A DNA stretch of 64,000 bases from Riptortus pedestris (GCA_019009955.1 CM032231.1:92773001-92837000), one strand, 5' to 3'. Shown: positions 36,413 through 49,168, numbered from the stretch's first letter. Notes: a model not told the origin generated them from the letters alone. Numbers and translations are program-made.

Positions 36413-37038
36413 TTTGTTCAAGCAGGATAATAGTGTGTAGATTTTCTTGTCTTCACCTCCCATGTTCAGGATGCCCTGGGCACGAGGAATAGTTGAGATT
36501 GCCCTCTGAATCCAGAGCATATAGGAAATAAATGTATTTTAATTTTTATGAGAATATAATTTAATGTCTGTCAATGAGGATTGATTCTGTCAGAAGTGAT
36601 TTCCACACACCTTGTAACTACTTCTTTCATTCACCAAATGTGTCCATGGCCCTCCCCCTTGGCCTACTTTGACAAGGAAGTCCATTCCGTGAGGTGGATT
36701 TCACGTGCATTTATTACCTTCGTAACTATGGACGTGTATGTGGGATTTGTGTGTGTGCATTTATATCCTTCCGGTATAGAGTATATACGGAATATTGTTT
36801 CAATTTTCTACAGCATTTTACTGGCGTGTTCCCCCTCGAGTTATGTTTTTAAATTCCCTTGGCAGAACCTACGACGATTTTGTTTACCTTTCTAGTGTTT
36901 TGCAATTTTCCAGGAAAATGTACAGGAAGCGTTTTGAAATTCCACTTCAAATAATAATTCAATAATCATTGGATCATGTGTTAGTTTTCTTAGGTTAGTG
37001 TGAGAGTAGAATTTGCTCTAATAAAACTAAATTTTGTT
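36413..37038. other. Upstream region of gene C
   Basis: No repeat recognised; it should hold gene C's promoter but no clear core elements were found. A + strand open frame at 36581-36895 has no supporting features. Confidence 0.35.
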
Positions 37039-38069
37039 ATGGGTTTACTGGATGTAGTTAATTTCAGAGTTGCCTGCTTTCTATTGTCATTGCAATCAGG
37101 AATCGTATCTACAATAATTATATTTATTGTAAGTATACTTTTATTTATATGTTGATAAAAATAAATCCAAGAAAGGGCCTCAATTTACAGATCCTTTACA
37201 GAAAAATGATTTTTAATTTCAGTTACAATTATGAACAATCCTATCATCTTTATAACCTTTATTTCATTTCCCATTGTATTTCAAATGTCTTAAAATTGCA
37301 TGAGCATCAAAAATGTCTAGATATACAGATCTTTAAATTATTAAGAAAATGCTGTATCTGATTTGCTTAAAGTGGGGATGTAATTTTAACAAATTATGAT
37401 TTATATAATTTATGAAAGGGCAAATTAATTCAAAGTTTAATGTGGAAAGAAGGATATTTCATTAAAGTACTCAAAAAAATAATTGAAGAATGTAATGAAA
37501 TGACGCTAAGTATATTATGATAGCGCAGTTAGTGCTATATCATTAATTCTTCATGAGTAACTAATCTTTAAGGAAATCTATCTTATTCACTGAAGGCTAA
37601 TTCACTTTCCAATAAGGTCATTAATAATTTTTTATTTCGAAGGCAATATAGACTTTTTTGTTTTTTATACGTGATTTGCAAGGCTAAAATGCATTTTTGA
37701 TTCCGGAAAAGGCAGAAAGTGCATCACAGTTACCATTGATAAGGGCAGGGGGATTATGCTACTGTAAACAATACATTAATGAAACTATATTTATATTCTT
37801 GAGGATTCTGTACGTGAATGGTTACTTCTATTAAAATAAAATATGTTTTAGGCTTTGTACACGGCTGTTATTATTGTAACTATCTATGATTTACTGGTGC
37901 TGTTTGATTTTAATACTCCAAATATAGGTAAGAAATTCCAATTTATTAATTTTCAATGCTCGGTATAATTATTACATCTTTAATTTATCATTTTGTTGTA
38001 GAATTCATTAAGATTTACCTTTAACCAAATTTAGAATAAAAGATAATTTACAAGAAATATTGAGAAGCG

Positions 38070-38111
<42 letters not shown>

Positions 38112-39358
38112 GTTACATATATAGCGTATATACCTGTTTGTAAATGTGAAAAAAATAGAGTTGTAACTTTTAATTTATAAGTATAATTTATTTCTTTTGT
38201 TCAAATTAAAGTTTATTTTGTAGAAAAATTCGTCTTTAATGTTTGGTTATCATCGTATTTACTAAAAAATTTAAAAAATTGTAATATAGAAAATATTTCT
38301 AGCTACCAACCCTTTATAATTTTACTAAGATGCCTTAGTTTAGGAACTAGCAGGCAAATGGAACTGACTAACCAAATAATAATTCTTGCAAAACATACCT
38401 ACTTATTCATTATAAAATAATACAATTTTTTCTGAATGATAATTCTAGAATATATTGGATCCTAACTTACTACTGTGACTAGAAGATGGGGTAAATTTAA
38501 TCTTAAACGTAAACGCAATTTTTAGTACGGACAAAAAAGATGGAAAAAAACTTATATTGTATTGTACATGGTAATAAAGTTATTGAAAAAATGAAGGAAA
38601 ACGTGTTTATCTGACCTTCAAATTCTTACAATACAACACAATAAGACACACACAAGTTCTTACACTACAATCCTTATATGACCTTCCCCTCCGACACTGC
38701 CAATATTGTCCACTCCTCGAAGCTTTCGGCAAGCCTTCTTCAATTGGAGAAGACTAGCCTCCGCAGTTCTTTACGCCACCTACATAAGGGACTAATTGTT
38801 TTATTACTTGCCCTGGTATTTGTTACGGTGCTCCTATGATTCCACTTAGAATCAATATCACTCTAGAAGAAAGGAAATTGTACTTACACATCCTATGCAG
38901 AGGACACACTAGACTGACCGTTCATATTGTATCTAATGGGATAGGAAGATGGACCTGTATGTCGCTCCTGCAGTATGCTGCGGGCTGTAAAACGCATATT
39001 AATTGACTCCACACAAGTATTAAGAAATTTATGGGCACTACTAGCCGACAGTAGCCAATTTATAGATGATGTTTTTAAGTATTTGAGAAATAATGGATTA
39101 TTTCATGAAATATAAAAGCTATTAGGTATCATTATGTAAAATTATATATAGTAATCACTGTATATGTTGAACATAAGATATACCTCCTTTCAGATTCTAC
39201 CTCCTCCCAGTTTACCTCTATGAAGTTTTTTTTAGCGGATTTTCCTCGAGGAAAATCAGCTATTCAGGTCGTACTAATGATTTGGAAAAAAAAATGTCAA
39301 CAAATATCCATCCATCCAACCCAGGGGATGAAGAAAATGTGGTCCGTTCATAACCTTA

Positions 39359-39402
<44 letters not shown>

Positions 39403-42400
39403 CTGTTGACGCTCTAGCGGCACAATTTTTATTTGATCTTTACCAAATTCAATATTTAAACGATTTATTTAAAACTTAAGATCAAGTTCGTTAATGGCTG
39501 AAATCCGACCAGTGGGAGAGGGGGGGGGTTTAAACTGGAGGAATTTCGAAAAATCTTAATATCTCCGGCTCGAAATGTTCTATAGAACCAATCTTATTGC
39601 AAATGAAATGTTCTATAAATATTTGGTTGTACATTGTTTTCACTATGCTGATTATTAACAAAGATATTTTTCAGTTTTCGGCCGTCAGTAAACCCCTACT
39701 CCTTCCTACACATTTCATATTAACAATAAACTGTTATATTATGAAGCACTTGATTTGAAGCCTAAATACCAAATATTGTTTTCATTGTTGTATTCTTACA
39801 ATATGCAATTAACCTTACAAAAAAACATACATATTAAATAGAACTAAAACAAAAAAAAACCTCACAAACTTTATTTTGAGGCAATATTTTTATATAATTC
39901 GAATATTTTCAACTTTGAGATTGAAGAGATTCGTGCGAGATCTATTACTTTGCGCTGGTTGATCGAAATGTTTTTATGTATACTGTTGTCATACCTGTCG
40001 GTGATGATCAAGTACAGCTGTTGCACAACTATCTCGGTACAACTTTTGATGGGCTTGAAGATGGTGCCTTCGCATCGACAGCACAATGCCAGCTGTACTC
40101 GACCATCAGCCAATGGCGACGGTCTTCACTAACAGTTATGACAACAGTATCATTTATACTGCCAGTTCCAACCCTTTATTTGTTTTTATGCATAATTTGT
40201 TTACTGAAAATAATGATATATAAACTTATTTCCTTTATGCAGGGATTTATTTAAACATAGTAATTTTTTCTTGAAAGCTTTTAATGGATAGTTTGCCCTC
40301 AGGGTCTATGTTATTATATAATTGTAAATCATTTATTATTTGTATACATAGACAATAAGAATAAAGAATAAATAAAATCTTATTTTCATATTTCAGTTGG
40401 GTTGATCCTGCTATTATTACATGTACTTTTCATCTTGATTTGTATTATCCTGGCTCTAAGGGGAGCATATAAGGTGAGTTTCAATACTTCTCTATTATAG
40501 AAGTGAGTGTTTATCGGGATATAATCTGATATTTTGAAATTTTTATAAATTTGAGAAGAGCTTTTACAGATATCATGCTATTTTTTATTGATTAGTCCAA
40601 TACTATTAGTTAAAAAATTGATTCATGATTTTTAAAATTGCCAAATATATCCTTATTAGACCCTATGACATATTGAAATGAGAAAGAGAGGCATGATGAG
40701 ACGGTGAATAAAATTTCATACATAAACCAACAGATCATTGTCAAAATTTACATTTCTTCTGTTATTATAAAATTAAATAAAAGTTATCAAGAAATAATGC
40801 AATTTTTTCCCTAGGAAGGAATCATACGTTCTGATAATATGCGCAGCAGTGTTCCTTTTTTTGGCATTTCTCCTCTACTTGATAGTGTCAATAATTTCAT
40901 ATGTGCCATCCGTTTACAAGTAAGAACGAATTATTAATTAGTATTGTAAGTAAATAAATGTTCATTAATGAGTATAGTGTTTAAACATTGAATGAATATG
41001 CGAATTATAGCCTAATATATATAAATTTAGAATTTTTAAATCCAAATGTGACGTATTTTTAAGGATTACCCGGGGCTAGCTTGCCATGTACTACATTGTG
41101 TGGGAGCTGTGGATTTTCTATAAGACCCGTCTATAAAGTAAGGCATTCCATTAGAAATTCCATAGTTATGGTCTCTGGAGAAGACTTGGAGAAGGTTATG
41201 GGGTTGAATATTCTTTAGGAGTCGCAGTTATGACACACCAAGTCTCAGCCTTTTATTAATACAATTGGCGATTTTAGAGGGGTTCCACGGGAACCTGGGA
41301 CACCATGTATAGAGTGCAATAATGATGTTTTGTTCTAATTTTTTTTTTTTTTAAAGTGTTAAGTACTGTATTTTATCCCAAACAAAAAAAAATGTAAATG
41401 TTGCGATTGTTTAATTTTAGTGAACTGAACATGACAATGGAGTAGAATGTTTTATAGCTGAAATATTTCGTTTCGTGGTTAATAGACTCAGCTTAAAATG
41501 ATCATTGATTCTCTAAAAAGGATTTTATTCTAGTTAAAAGCTGTAGGCAATAGCCTACCATAATTTTCCCACATTAGCAAGAATTTCCATGGTTTTTCAT
41601 TAGCCACTCACCTTCTTTTTTTTATTATTTGATTTTACAGGTACGCATGCCCAGGCAACCGCTGTCCTGACCACGTCTGGCTACAGAAGCCATATTGGAG
41701 GAACTTCTTCTTCGATGATTGTGAAGATGTTGAATTCCTAAGCTCCGGCAGATCGCCGCCAACGCTTGAATCTGAGCCAGACGAAATCAGGGAAGATGAC
41801 AATACTGATTACTGTAACGACACGCAATATGTCTATGAAGATTATGACAAAATTAGTCAATTCATGAACAAAATTTCTAATACGGATCATCAAACATTGA
41901 GCCAATTTCAAAAAGGACTGAGAAATCCACATATTTCACAAAAGAAAATAAAACCTAAGAGACGAATTAACAAAACCAGCACTCCTCAAATCAACGGTCT
42001 TACAGTTCTGCATCAAAAAGTTGTCAAGAAAGGGCTTAATGTCAGCATTGTTTATGAATATAATAATGCTGATGTGAACAAAGAAAAATTTAAAAGCGTA
42101 AGAATGAAAAATCTTCTCCTGCCATTAAGGACGCCTGCACGTGAAAAAAATGATTCAAAGCATAATAACACTTTTGTGTCGTTTAGCTCTCTGACTGACA
42201 CACTTGCTCGTGAAGACGTTGCTCAAATCCCGGCGTGCAGTATGGATATCAACCCCTGTAATAACTATTTGACACTTGCAATATCTGCGATCATTAATCT
42301 AGTTTACGCTGGTAAGGAACTCAATGGTTTTAATATAGTATGTCGTAGTACCATCTCCACGCATAAAAATTCTTTATTAACTGCAGAGTACTTTCTGGGT

Positions 42401-43466
42401 GAAACTCCCAATCTTCAGTGCTCTGTAACATAACAAATAAACATATTTTATAAATACATACAAAATAAGTCGAGTAAAAGGTGACCAGTCAAACATCATA
42501 AATAAATAGTTCAAGTCAATTAAATGATAAAAAGTCAACATAAAGTAATACTTTTTTTATTAACATCCACTGTTTACTACTCTGGCTAATTTGGACGGGT
42601 TACCTATGTTACCACCCATTTCTAGCCAGGGTGGGACTAAGGATATTATTCTATGAGTTGTTCACTAAATAAATTCCTATTGCCCAGGCAGGAATTGAAC
42701 TCGCCACTCTAGGTTTACCTTGTGAGATTAAAGCCAACCTTTTAACTCACATGGCTAACCTGAGCTCCTAAAATAGTAATAGAAGTCAAGTAATAGGTAA
42801 ACAGTGAAAACGTTTTACAGGTTACCTATTACTTGACATGTATCATTTATTTATTATGTATGTATTTATAAAAATGTGTATATTTGTTATGCCACAGAGC
42901 ACTGAAGATGGGGTGGTTCGCTCCGAATGTACTCTGAAATTAAAAAAAAAAATTTTATGAGTTGAGGTGGTTGACCTTCTTTTCCTTCCGAGATGATGGT
43001 ACCTCCACCGTCCAGCCCAAATCCCGAGTATTTTACTGAGTTAAGCCTGGAAAATTCCATTTAAGGGATCAGCTGCTCATGGTGTGATATATAAAAGCTA
43101 TCTAAACATAATGAACACCCTTCCTTGCCAAATTATATATACATTACCTGTTAACGCTCCAGGAGCTGACATTGTTTGCTAAGAAATTTTAAGTGGTGAC
43201 GGTGGTGGTTCAATGGTAGAGCAGCAGGCTATAATTCTGCAAGTTCTAAAACACACCCTGTAAATTTTGTGATTTTTTTTTTAAAAATAATAATGTTTGC
43301 TTTGAAATAATTGGTATATACCCTAATTAACTACACTTCTTTTTTGTATTAGTTGAATGTCATATACGATATTTTGATTAACTATTTTGTTTAATTTTCA
43401 GCATTTTTAATATACGCAGTTCTAATTTACTTAGCTTATGCAAGTGAATTGAAAGAATCGACTTAA
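37039..43466 (+). CDS. Gene C: four-TM family member, six exons, 359 aa
   Basis: Exons 37039-37128, 37852-37927, 40397-40473, 40819-40919, 41641-42311 and 43402-43466 total 1,080 nt with phases 0,1,0,2,1. N-terminus MGLLDVVNFRVACF leads into TM1 (SLQSGIVSTIIIFI plus ALYTAVIIVTIY). TM2 is exon 3 (LILLLLHVLFILICIILAL) and TM3 exon 4 (FLFLAFLLYLIVSIISYVP). Exon 5 starts with CPGNRCPDHVWLQKPYW, continues as an acidic then basic hydrophilic loop of about 200 residues, and ends in TM4 (LTLAISAIINLVYA), finished by exon 6 (FLIYAVLIYLAYASEL). The TAA stop overlaps an AATAAA at 43465-43470. If the intron 5 donor is not used, the reading frame runs on to 42433 through sequence that belongs to a foldback repeat. 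It is the only member found on the + strand and is divergent from gene B. Not a recognised family. Confidence 0.77.
38072..38110. repeat. (TA)n microsatellite
   Basis: TA dinucleotides in gene C intron 2. Confidence 0.9.
38111..39230. other. Gene C intron 2, middle
   Basis: A more GC-rich, coding-looking patch at about 38,620-39,010 suggests an old transposon remnant, but I could not assign a domain. The rest is AT-rich and unassigned. Confidence 0.3.
39231..39790 (+). mobile_element. HINE copy in gene C intron 2
   Basis: Left end TTAGCGGATTTTCCTCGAGG keeps a palindromic start with compensating changes (TTTTCCTCGAGGAAAA). It has (TA)n at 39362-39399 and a middle block; the right end is missing. 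Confidence 0.6.
39980..40150. mobile_element. Small MITE-like element with 14-bp TIRs
   Basis: ATACTGTTGTCATA at 39980-39993 is perfectly inverted at 40137-40150. The 171-base interior is GC-richer than its surroundings and carries further inverse matches (GTACAGCTG / CAGCTGTAC). No coding capacity of note. Confidence 0.5.
42408..42912. mobile_element. Foldback element split by a SINE (gene C intron 5)
   Basis: CTTCAGTGCTCTGTAACATA with about 40 more bases (42,412-42,467) is matched in reverse at 42,845-42,903. A second perfect 16-bp inverted pair (GTCAAGTAATAGGTAA, 42785-42800 and 42822-42837) lies inside. A SINE has inserted between the arms. The left arm forms the tail of the read-through frame that ends at 42433. 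Confidence 0.6.
42551..42768 (-). mobile_element. tRNA-derived SINE inside the foldback element
   Basis: Complete in inverted sense: GAGCTCAGGTTAGCCATGTG head, B box GAGTTCAATTCCTG, TTAATAAAAAA tail. Confidence 0.7.
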
Positions 43467-43930
43467 TAAAAAGGAAGAAAGTTATAATAAATCTTAATAT
43501 AATTATTTATCTGGTATAATGTATTATTTGTATCTGAGAGGGTAGATATTATTAACGTGGAAATAAATGTGTGAAAAGTTACCGTTCTGTCTACATTTTT
43601 CTTCTTCATTTTTATTGACAAAATAATAATTTAAATACTTTCATGAAATGATATATTATTGTATGGTTGAAGTAGCTCAATTTCACATTTTAAATAAATT
43701 TCGAATGCGTTTTATCTAAAATATAATATAAGGAAATATTTAATATTATACAAAAAATATAATAGAATTAATGCAACTCAAATGTAATATTAATTAGTGG
43801 AATCAATAGTGTCTTTGCAAGATGCTGGATTATGTTGATCATAAAAGTAATTAAAACATCTTGCACATCTTATAAATGCAGCTTTTTCCACGTACAGGGT
43901 GATTTAAAAACGTCTTTAGGAAATCAAAAT

Positions 43931-43931
<1 letters not shown>

Positions 43932-43967
<36 letters not shown>
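43932..43967. repeat. Poly(T) run of 36
   Basis: Unbroken T run shortly before the LINE fragment. Confidence 0.95.
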
Positions 43968-43969
<2 letters not shown>

Positions 43970-44099
43970 CTATTTCGTCGCAAAGTTTCGAAGCAAACCA
44001 TGCGTACCCATTACATATCAACAAATATTGGAGTTGGCAATTCGTGATGAAGAATAGAATGAATTGTAATACAACACTAGATGATATTTCCAATTTTGT

Positions 44100-45815
44100 T
44101 TAAAAAAAAGCGTTCTGTAGATGGGTTATTAATAAAAGCAAAAAAGAGTCATGGAAAAACTATGTCTCAAATATAACCCAAAACACACCAGCAGTTGAAG
44201 TTTGGAGAAAAATCCGAGCAATAAGTGGGAAAAACAAATTTCAACCTATCTTTATCAACATTCAAAATAACTCTGCTTAGAAAAATCTAAGATTGCAGAA
44301 GAGTTTGCAAAGGTCTTCAGCCTAGAAGACTTCCAGTTTGATCAAGAATTCTTACGATACAAATAAGAGAAAGAAAAGCAAACTCTAGACTTCTCTGACG
44401 AAAGCAATGAAACTGCAGACTACAATCGACCATTCACAATGATTGAACTCAGATCTGCACTGAACTGCACAAAAGGAAAATCTCCAGGACCTGATGAAAT
44501 AACGTATGATATGATTAAAGCCTTATCTGACAAGATGCTGGCAAACCTCCTATGCTTGTACAACATAATTTGGAGAAATGGAACTTTGCCTTCTGCTTGG
44601 AGAAAATCTATAATCATACCCATCCCCAAGGCAGGAAAATCTAGCCAGGCTGCTACTAACTATCGGCCTGTATCTCTCACAAATTGTTTATGCAAGATTC
44701 TTGAACGCATGATTAACAGACGCCTCACGTGGACACTAGAGCATTTAAGTCTACTAAATAACTGGCAGTGCGTGTTCCTGAAAAAGCGGTCTACAATAGA
44801 TCACCTGGCCAGATTAGAAGCGGAAATTCTAAATGCATTTGCTAACAAACAGCACGCAATTGGAATATTTTTTGATATTCATAAAGCATTTGACACAGCA
44901 TGGCGCTTTTATATCTTAAATCAACTACATCAATGGGGTTATAGAGGCAACATGCCCATACTCATCCAGGAATTCCTAAAGGAAAGGTATTTCCAAGTGG
45001 CAGTTGGAAATACACTGTCCAAAGAAAGAACAATGAAATCAGGTGTCCCACAGGGAAGTATTTTGAGTACAAATCTTTTTTTGATTGCAGTGAACGAAAT
45101 AACGAAATGTCTTACCAACAATGTAAAAGGCTTCCTGTTCGTAGATGACTTTGCCGTTATTTGGAGATCGCAAAGCTTGGCATATATCAAAAGACAACTA
45201 CAAGCTGTGACTCTTAGATTAATAGAATGGTCGAAAAAAACAGGTTTTTTGTTTTCCCCCGAAAAAACGAAGTGCATAATATTCTCAAGGCGCAGAAATT
45301 TAAATGATTTACCACATCTCTATCTTAAGGACACCCAAATATGTCAACCATGCTAAATTTCTAGGTATGTCTTTCGACTGCAAACTGACAAGGAATGTAC
45401 ATATAGACAACCTCAAAAAACGCGCATCTGAATGGGTTAAAATTCTTGAAGTAGTTGCTAACACATCATGGGGAGCAGATAGGAATACCATGCTAACAAT
45501 ATACAAAGCTCTGGTATTGTCTAAATTGGACTATGTCAGTTTTGTATACGCCTCAGCAAACTTCAATAAATTATGCAAACTAGATGCAATTCATAATGCT
45601 GGGCTACGTTTATCCATAGGAGCCTTCCGCTCTAGCCCAGCAATAAGCTTGTGTGCTGAAACCGGAATCCCACAATTGACATTCAGAAGGCAAAAACTGG
45701 CAGCTAAATACTTAGCCAAACTAGTGACACAGAGAGGTCACCCGACATATAGGGCGATGATAACCTGGTAGTTTTTCGCCCTTAAACCCTATACAACAAC
45801 AACAACAACAATTCT
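44100..45815 (+). mobile_element. 5'-truncated non-LTR retrotransposon (LINE)
   Basis: Upstream of the reverse transcriptase, KSWKNYVSNITQN and VEVWRKIRAISGK mark the usual linker between endonuclease and RT, broken by stops near 44,280 and 44,365. The endonuclease itself is absent. The copy ends in (ACA)n at 45789-45811, a simple-repeat tail of the kind non-LTR elements leave. Confidence 0.75.
44439..45771 (+). pseudogene. LINE reverse transcriptase, one frameshift
   Basis: Motifs in order: GKSPGPDEITYDMIK, IIIPIPKAGK, NYRPVSLTNCLCKILERM, RSTIDHLARLE, FFDIHKAFDTAW (motif A, catalytic Asp), SGVPQGSILS (motif B), FVDDFAVI (motif C, with the two catalytic Asp), FSPEKTKCIIFSR (motif D). The first frame ends at 45356. 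The thumb region (HAKFLGMSFDCKLTRNVHI, ALVLSKLDYVSFVY) continues in the next frame from about 45304 to 45771. An indel near 45,340 thus breaks an otherwise intact domain. RNase H is missing downstream. Confidence 0.85.
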
Positions 45816-45819
45816 GTTA

Positions 45820-46993
45820 AATCAAATACCAGATTTTTTGGAGATGTTGCACTAGTAAACCTATAGTGGCGAGTTGATTCCCGTTAACTCATTCAATAAA
45901 ATCCTTGATTATAACTATTGATAAACAGCAAACAGCAATTTAGTGCTATTTTCACTGATAAGCTAAGAGTTGCTAATTGGTTTAAGTAGGAATAGTTGTA
46001 CCACCGCTCTGCATGAAAATTCAAGTTACTTAAGCCATTTATTTTCCTAAATACATAACATTAATTAGTTTTAAGTATTATCCATAATCGTCTCACAATA
46101 TTCTGTTCTGCTATTCTGCTGGAATGACTGCACCTAAACGGTTATCTGAGGTGTTGACGAATGTATATTTTGTTTTCGATGAAAAACGTCTGTCGCCTCA
46201 ATGGAGTAACATAAAATTTAGCTTTAATGCTATAGTACTAAATAATCAGTTTTACCGAAGGGAAAACTGTGAAAATGGTGGTGGGGTATATATATATATA
46301 TGAAGCCATATTCTATCAGTTGTCATTCCAGTACATTTAATCTAGCACTTACTCCTTTATATGTATAACAAGAAAGTCTACATAGTACATTTCAGTCAGG
46401 TATTTATTTTCACAAGTTTCTGACACACTTTTTTATTATATGACCAACAGAAAAATTGAATTAATCAAAATCAAACAACTACTAGCATCACGCACATTGT
46501 TAATTATAAACAGTATAGGCTTTATTATTAATATTAATATAGGGCTGGTTTATTGGTATAATTTACAGGATAGATAGTGATAACTGTAGAACAATCTTCA
46601 CAGTTTCTGCTCTCGTCTTGATAACACCGAATGTTTTATATACACAGATTTGAATAATAATATTGATACTGTGGCTAATTGGTAAAGGATTAGAAGAATA
46701 TGAATGTGCCTCGTAATTTATTTAAAGAAATAAAATCATATAATAATTTGAGAGTTATGCCAATTACTTTACAAGCCAGGATTCTGATAGCCAACCTAAA
46801 ACATTAAAACAATTGAAGAATATGTGATAAAAATAATATTATATTAATATTGGTTCTATAATTAATACTACTACTAGTACTTACAGTATATTAGTATTAC
46901 TACCTACGTTAACCATAGTAAAGTTTAAAATAAAAATGGTCTCATATTGAAATATAAAGGTTGGATTACGTTGAATATGAATCATCCAATAAC
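45820..46993. other. Intergenic stretch between the LINE and the minisatellite
   Basis: A SINE scrap (GTAAACCTATAGTGGCGAG near 45,857-45,905), then unassigned AT-rich sequence. The part 46,738-46,945 is homologous to 63,260-63,425 downstream of gene E. Confidence 0.5.
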
Positions 46994-49168
46994 CTGGATA
47001 GAACTCTCTAAACCCTTTGCTACCACATCTTATCAAATCAAATCATCATTCAAAACCACTCTCATTCCAGCTATACCAAGTGACGCTTCATGCCCTATCC
47101 TCTGTCTGGATAGAACTCTCTAAACTCTTTGCCATCAGATCATATCAAATCAAATCATCATTCAAAACCACTGTCATTCCAGCTATACCAAGTGACGCTT
47201 CATGCCCTATCCTCTGTCTGGATAGAACTCTCTAAACTCTTTGCCATCAGATCATATCAAATCAAATCATCATTCAAAACCACTGTCATTCCAGCTATAC
47301 CAAGTGACGCTTCATGCCCTCTCCTCTGCCTAGATAGAACTCTCTAAACCCTTTGCCATCAGATCATATCAAATCAAATCATCATTCAAAACCACTGTCA
47401 TTCCAGCTATACCAAGTGACGCTTCATGCCCTATCCTCTGTCTGGATAGAACTCTCTAAACTCTTTGCCATCAGATCATATCAAATCAAATCATCATTCA
47501 AAACCACTGTCATTCCAGCTATACCAAGTGACGCTTCATGCCCTATCCTCTGTCTGGATAGAACTCTCTAAACCCTCTGCTACCAGATCTTATCAAATCA
47601 AATCATCATTCAAAACCACTGTCATTCCAGTTATACCAAGTGACGCTTCATATCCTATCCTCTGCCTGGATAGAACTCTCTAAACTCTTTGCTACCAGAT
47701 CTTATCAAATCAAATCATCATTCAAAACCACTGTCATTCCAGCTATACCAAGTGACGCTTCATGCCCTATCCTCTGTCTGGATAGAACTCTCTAAACTCT
47801 TTGCCATCAGATCTTATCAAATCAAATCATCATTCAAAACCACTGTCATTCCAGTTATACCAAGTGACGCTTCATATCCTATCCTCTGCCTGGATAGAAC
47901 TCTCTAAACTCTTTGCTACCAGATCTTATCAAATCAAATCATCATTCAAAACCACTGTCATTCCAGCTATACCAAGTGACGCTTCATGCCCTCTCCTCTG
48001 CCTAGATAGAACTCTCTAAACCCTTTGCCATCAGATCATATCAAATCAAATCATCATTCAAAACCACTCTCATTCCAGCTATACCAAGTGACGCTTCATG
48101 CCCTCTCCTCTGCCTAGATAGAACTCTCTAAACCCTTTGCTACCACATCTTATCAAATCAAATCATCATTCAAAACTACTGGCATTCCAGCTATACCAAG
48201 TGACGCTTCATATCCTCTCCTCTGCCTGGATAGAACTCTCTAAACCCTTTGCCATCAGATCATATCAAATCAAATCATCATTCAAAACCAATGGCATTCT
48301 TGCTATACCAAGTGACGCTTCATGCCCTATCTTCTGCCTGGATAGAACACTAAACTCTTTGCTACCAGATCTTATCAAATCGAATCATCATTCAAAACTA
48401 CTGCCATTCCAGCTATACCAAGTGACGCTTCATATCCTCTCCTCTGCCTGGATAGAACTCTCTAAACTCTTTGCTACCACATCTTATCAAATCAAATCAT
48501 CATTCAAAACTACTGTCATTCCAGCTATACCAAGTGACGCTTCATGTCCTATCCTCTGCCTGGATAGAACTCTCTAAACTCTTTGCTACCAGATCTTATC
48601 AAATCAAATCATCATTCACAACTACTGTCATTCCAGCTATACCAAGTGACGCTTCATGTCCTATCCTCTGCCTGGATAGAACTCTCTAAACCCTCTGCTA
48701 CCACATCTTATCAAATCAAATCATCATTCAAAACTACTGTCATTCCAGCTATACCAAGTGACGCTTCATGTCCTATCCTCTGCCTGGATAGAACTCTCTA
48801 AACTCTTTGCTACCACATCTTATCAAATCAAATCATCATTCAAAACTACTGTCATTCCAGCTATACCAAGTGACGCTTCATGTCCTATCCTCTGCCTGGA
48901 TAGAACTCTCTAAACCCTCTGCTACCACATCTTATCAAATCAAATCATCATTCAAAACCACTGTCATTCCAGCAATACCAAGTGACGCTTCATGTTCTAT
49001 CCTCTGCCTGGATAGAACTCTCTAAACTCTTTGCTACTAGATCTTATCAAATCAAATCATCATTCAAAACCACTGTCATTCCAGCAATACCAAGTGACGC
49101 TTCATGTTCTATCCTCTGCCTGGATAGAACTCTCTAAACTCTTTGCTACCACATCTTATCAAATCAAA
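46994..49168. repeat. 112-bp minisatellite, 19 full copies
   Basis: Each unit starts CTGGATAGAACTCTCTAAAC and holds ATCAAATCAAATCATCATTC and TATACCAAGTGACGCTTCAT. Starts fall every 112 bases from 46,994 to 49,120, with one 2-base deletion near 48,346. Copies differ by a few bases (GCCATCAGATCAT versus GCTACCACATCTT; CCACTG versus CTACTG), and the right half is more uniform. Because 112 is not a multiple of three, the many 72-codon open frames are artefacts. It lies just downstream of gene D's last exon. Confidence 0.95.

Noticed and set aside
41864..42433. 189-codon single-exon gene
   Set aside because: It is the inner part of gene C exon 5, whose true start is the acceptor at 41,640 and whose donor is at 42,312.
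43205..43262. tRNA-Gly-like stretch (GGTTCAATGGTAGAGCAG)
   Set aside because: Has an A-box-like half but no B box, T arm or acceptor pairing; at most a tRNA scrap.
47017..49025. Series of 72-codon and longer + strand frames
   Set aside because: Produced by the 112-bp minisatellite; the period shifts frame each unit, so no continuous protein.
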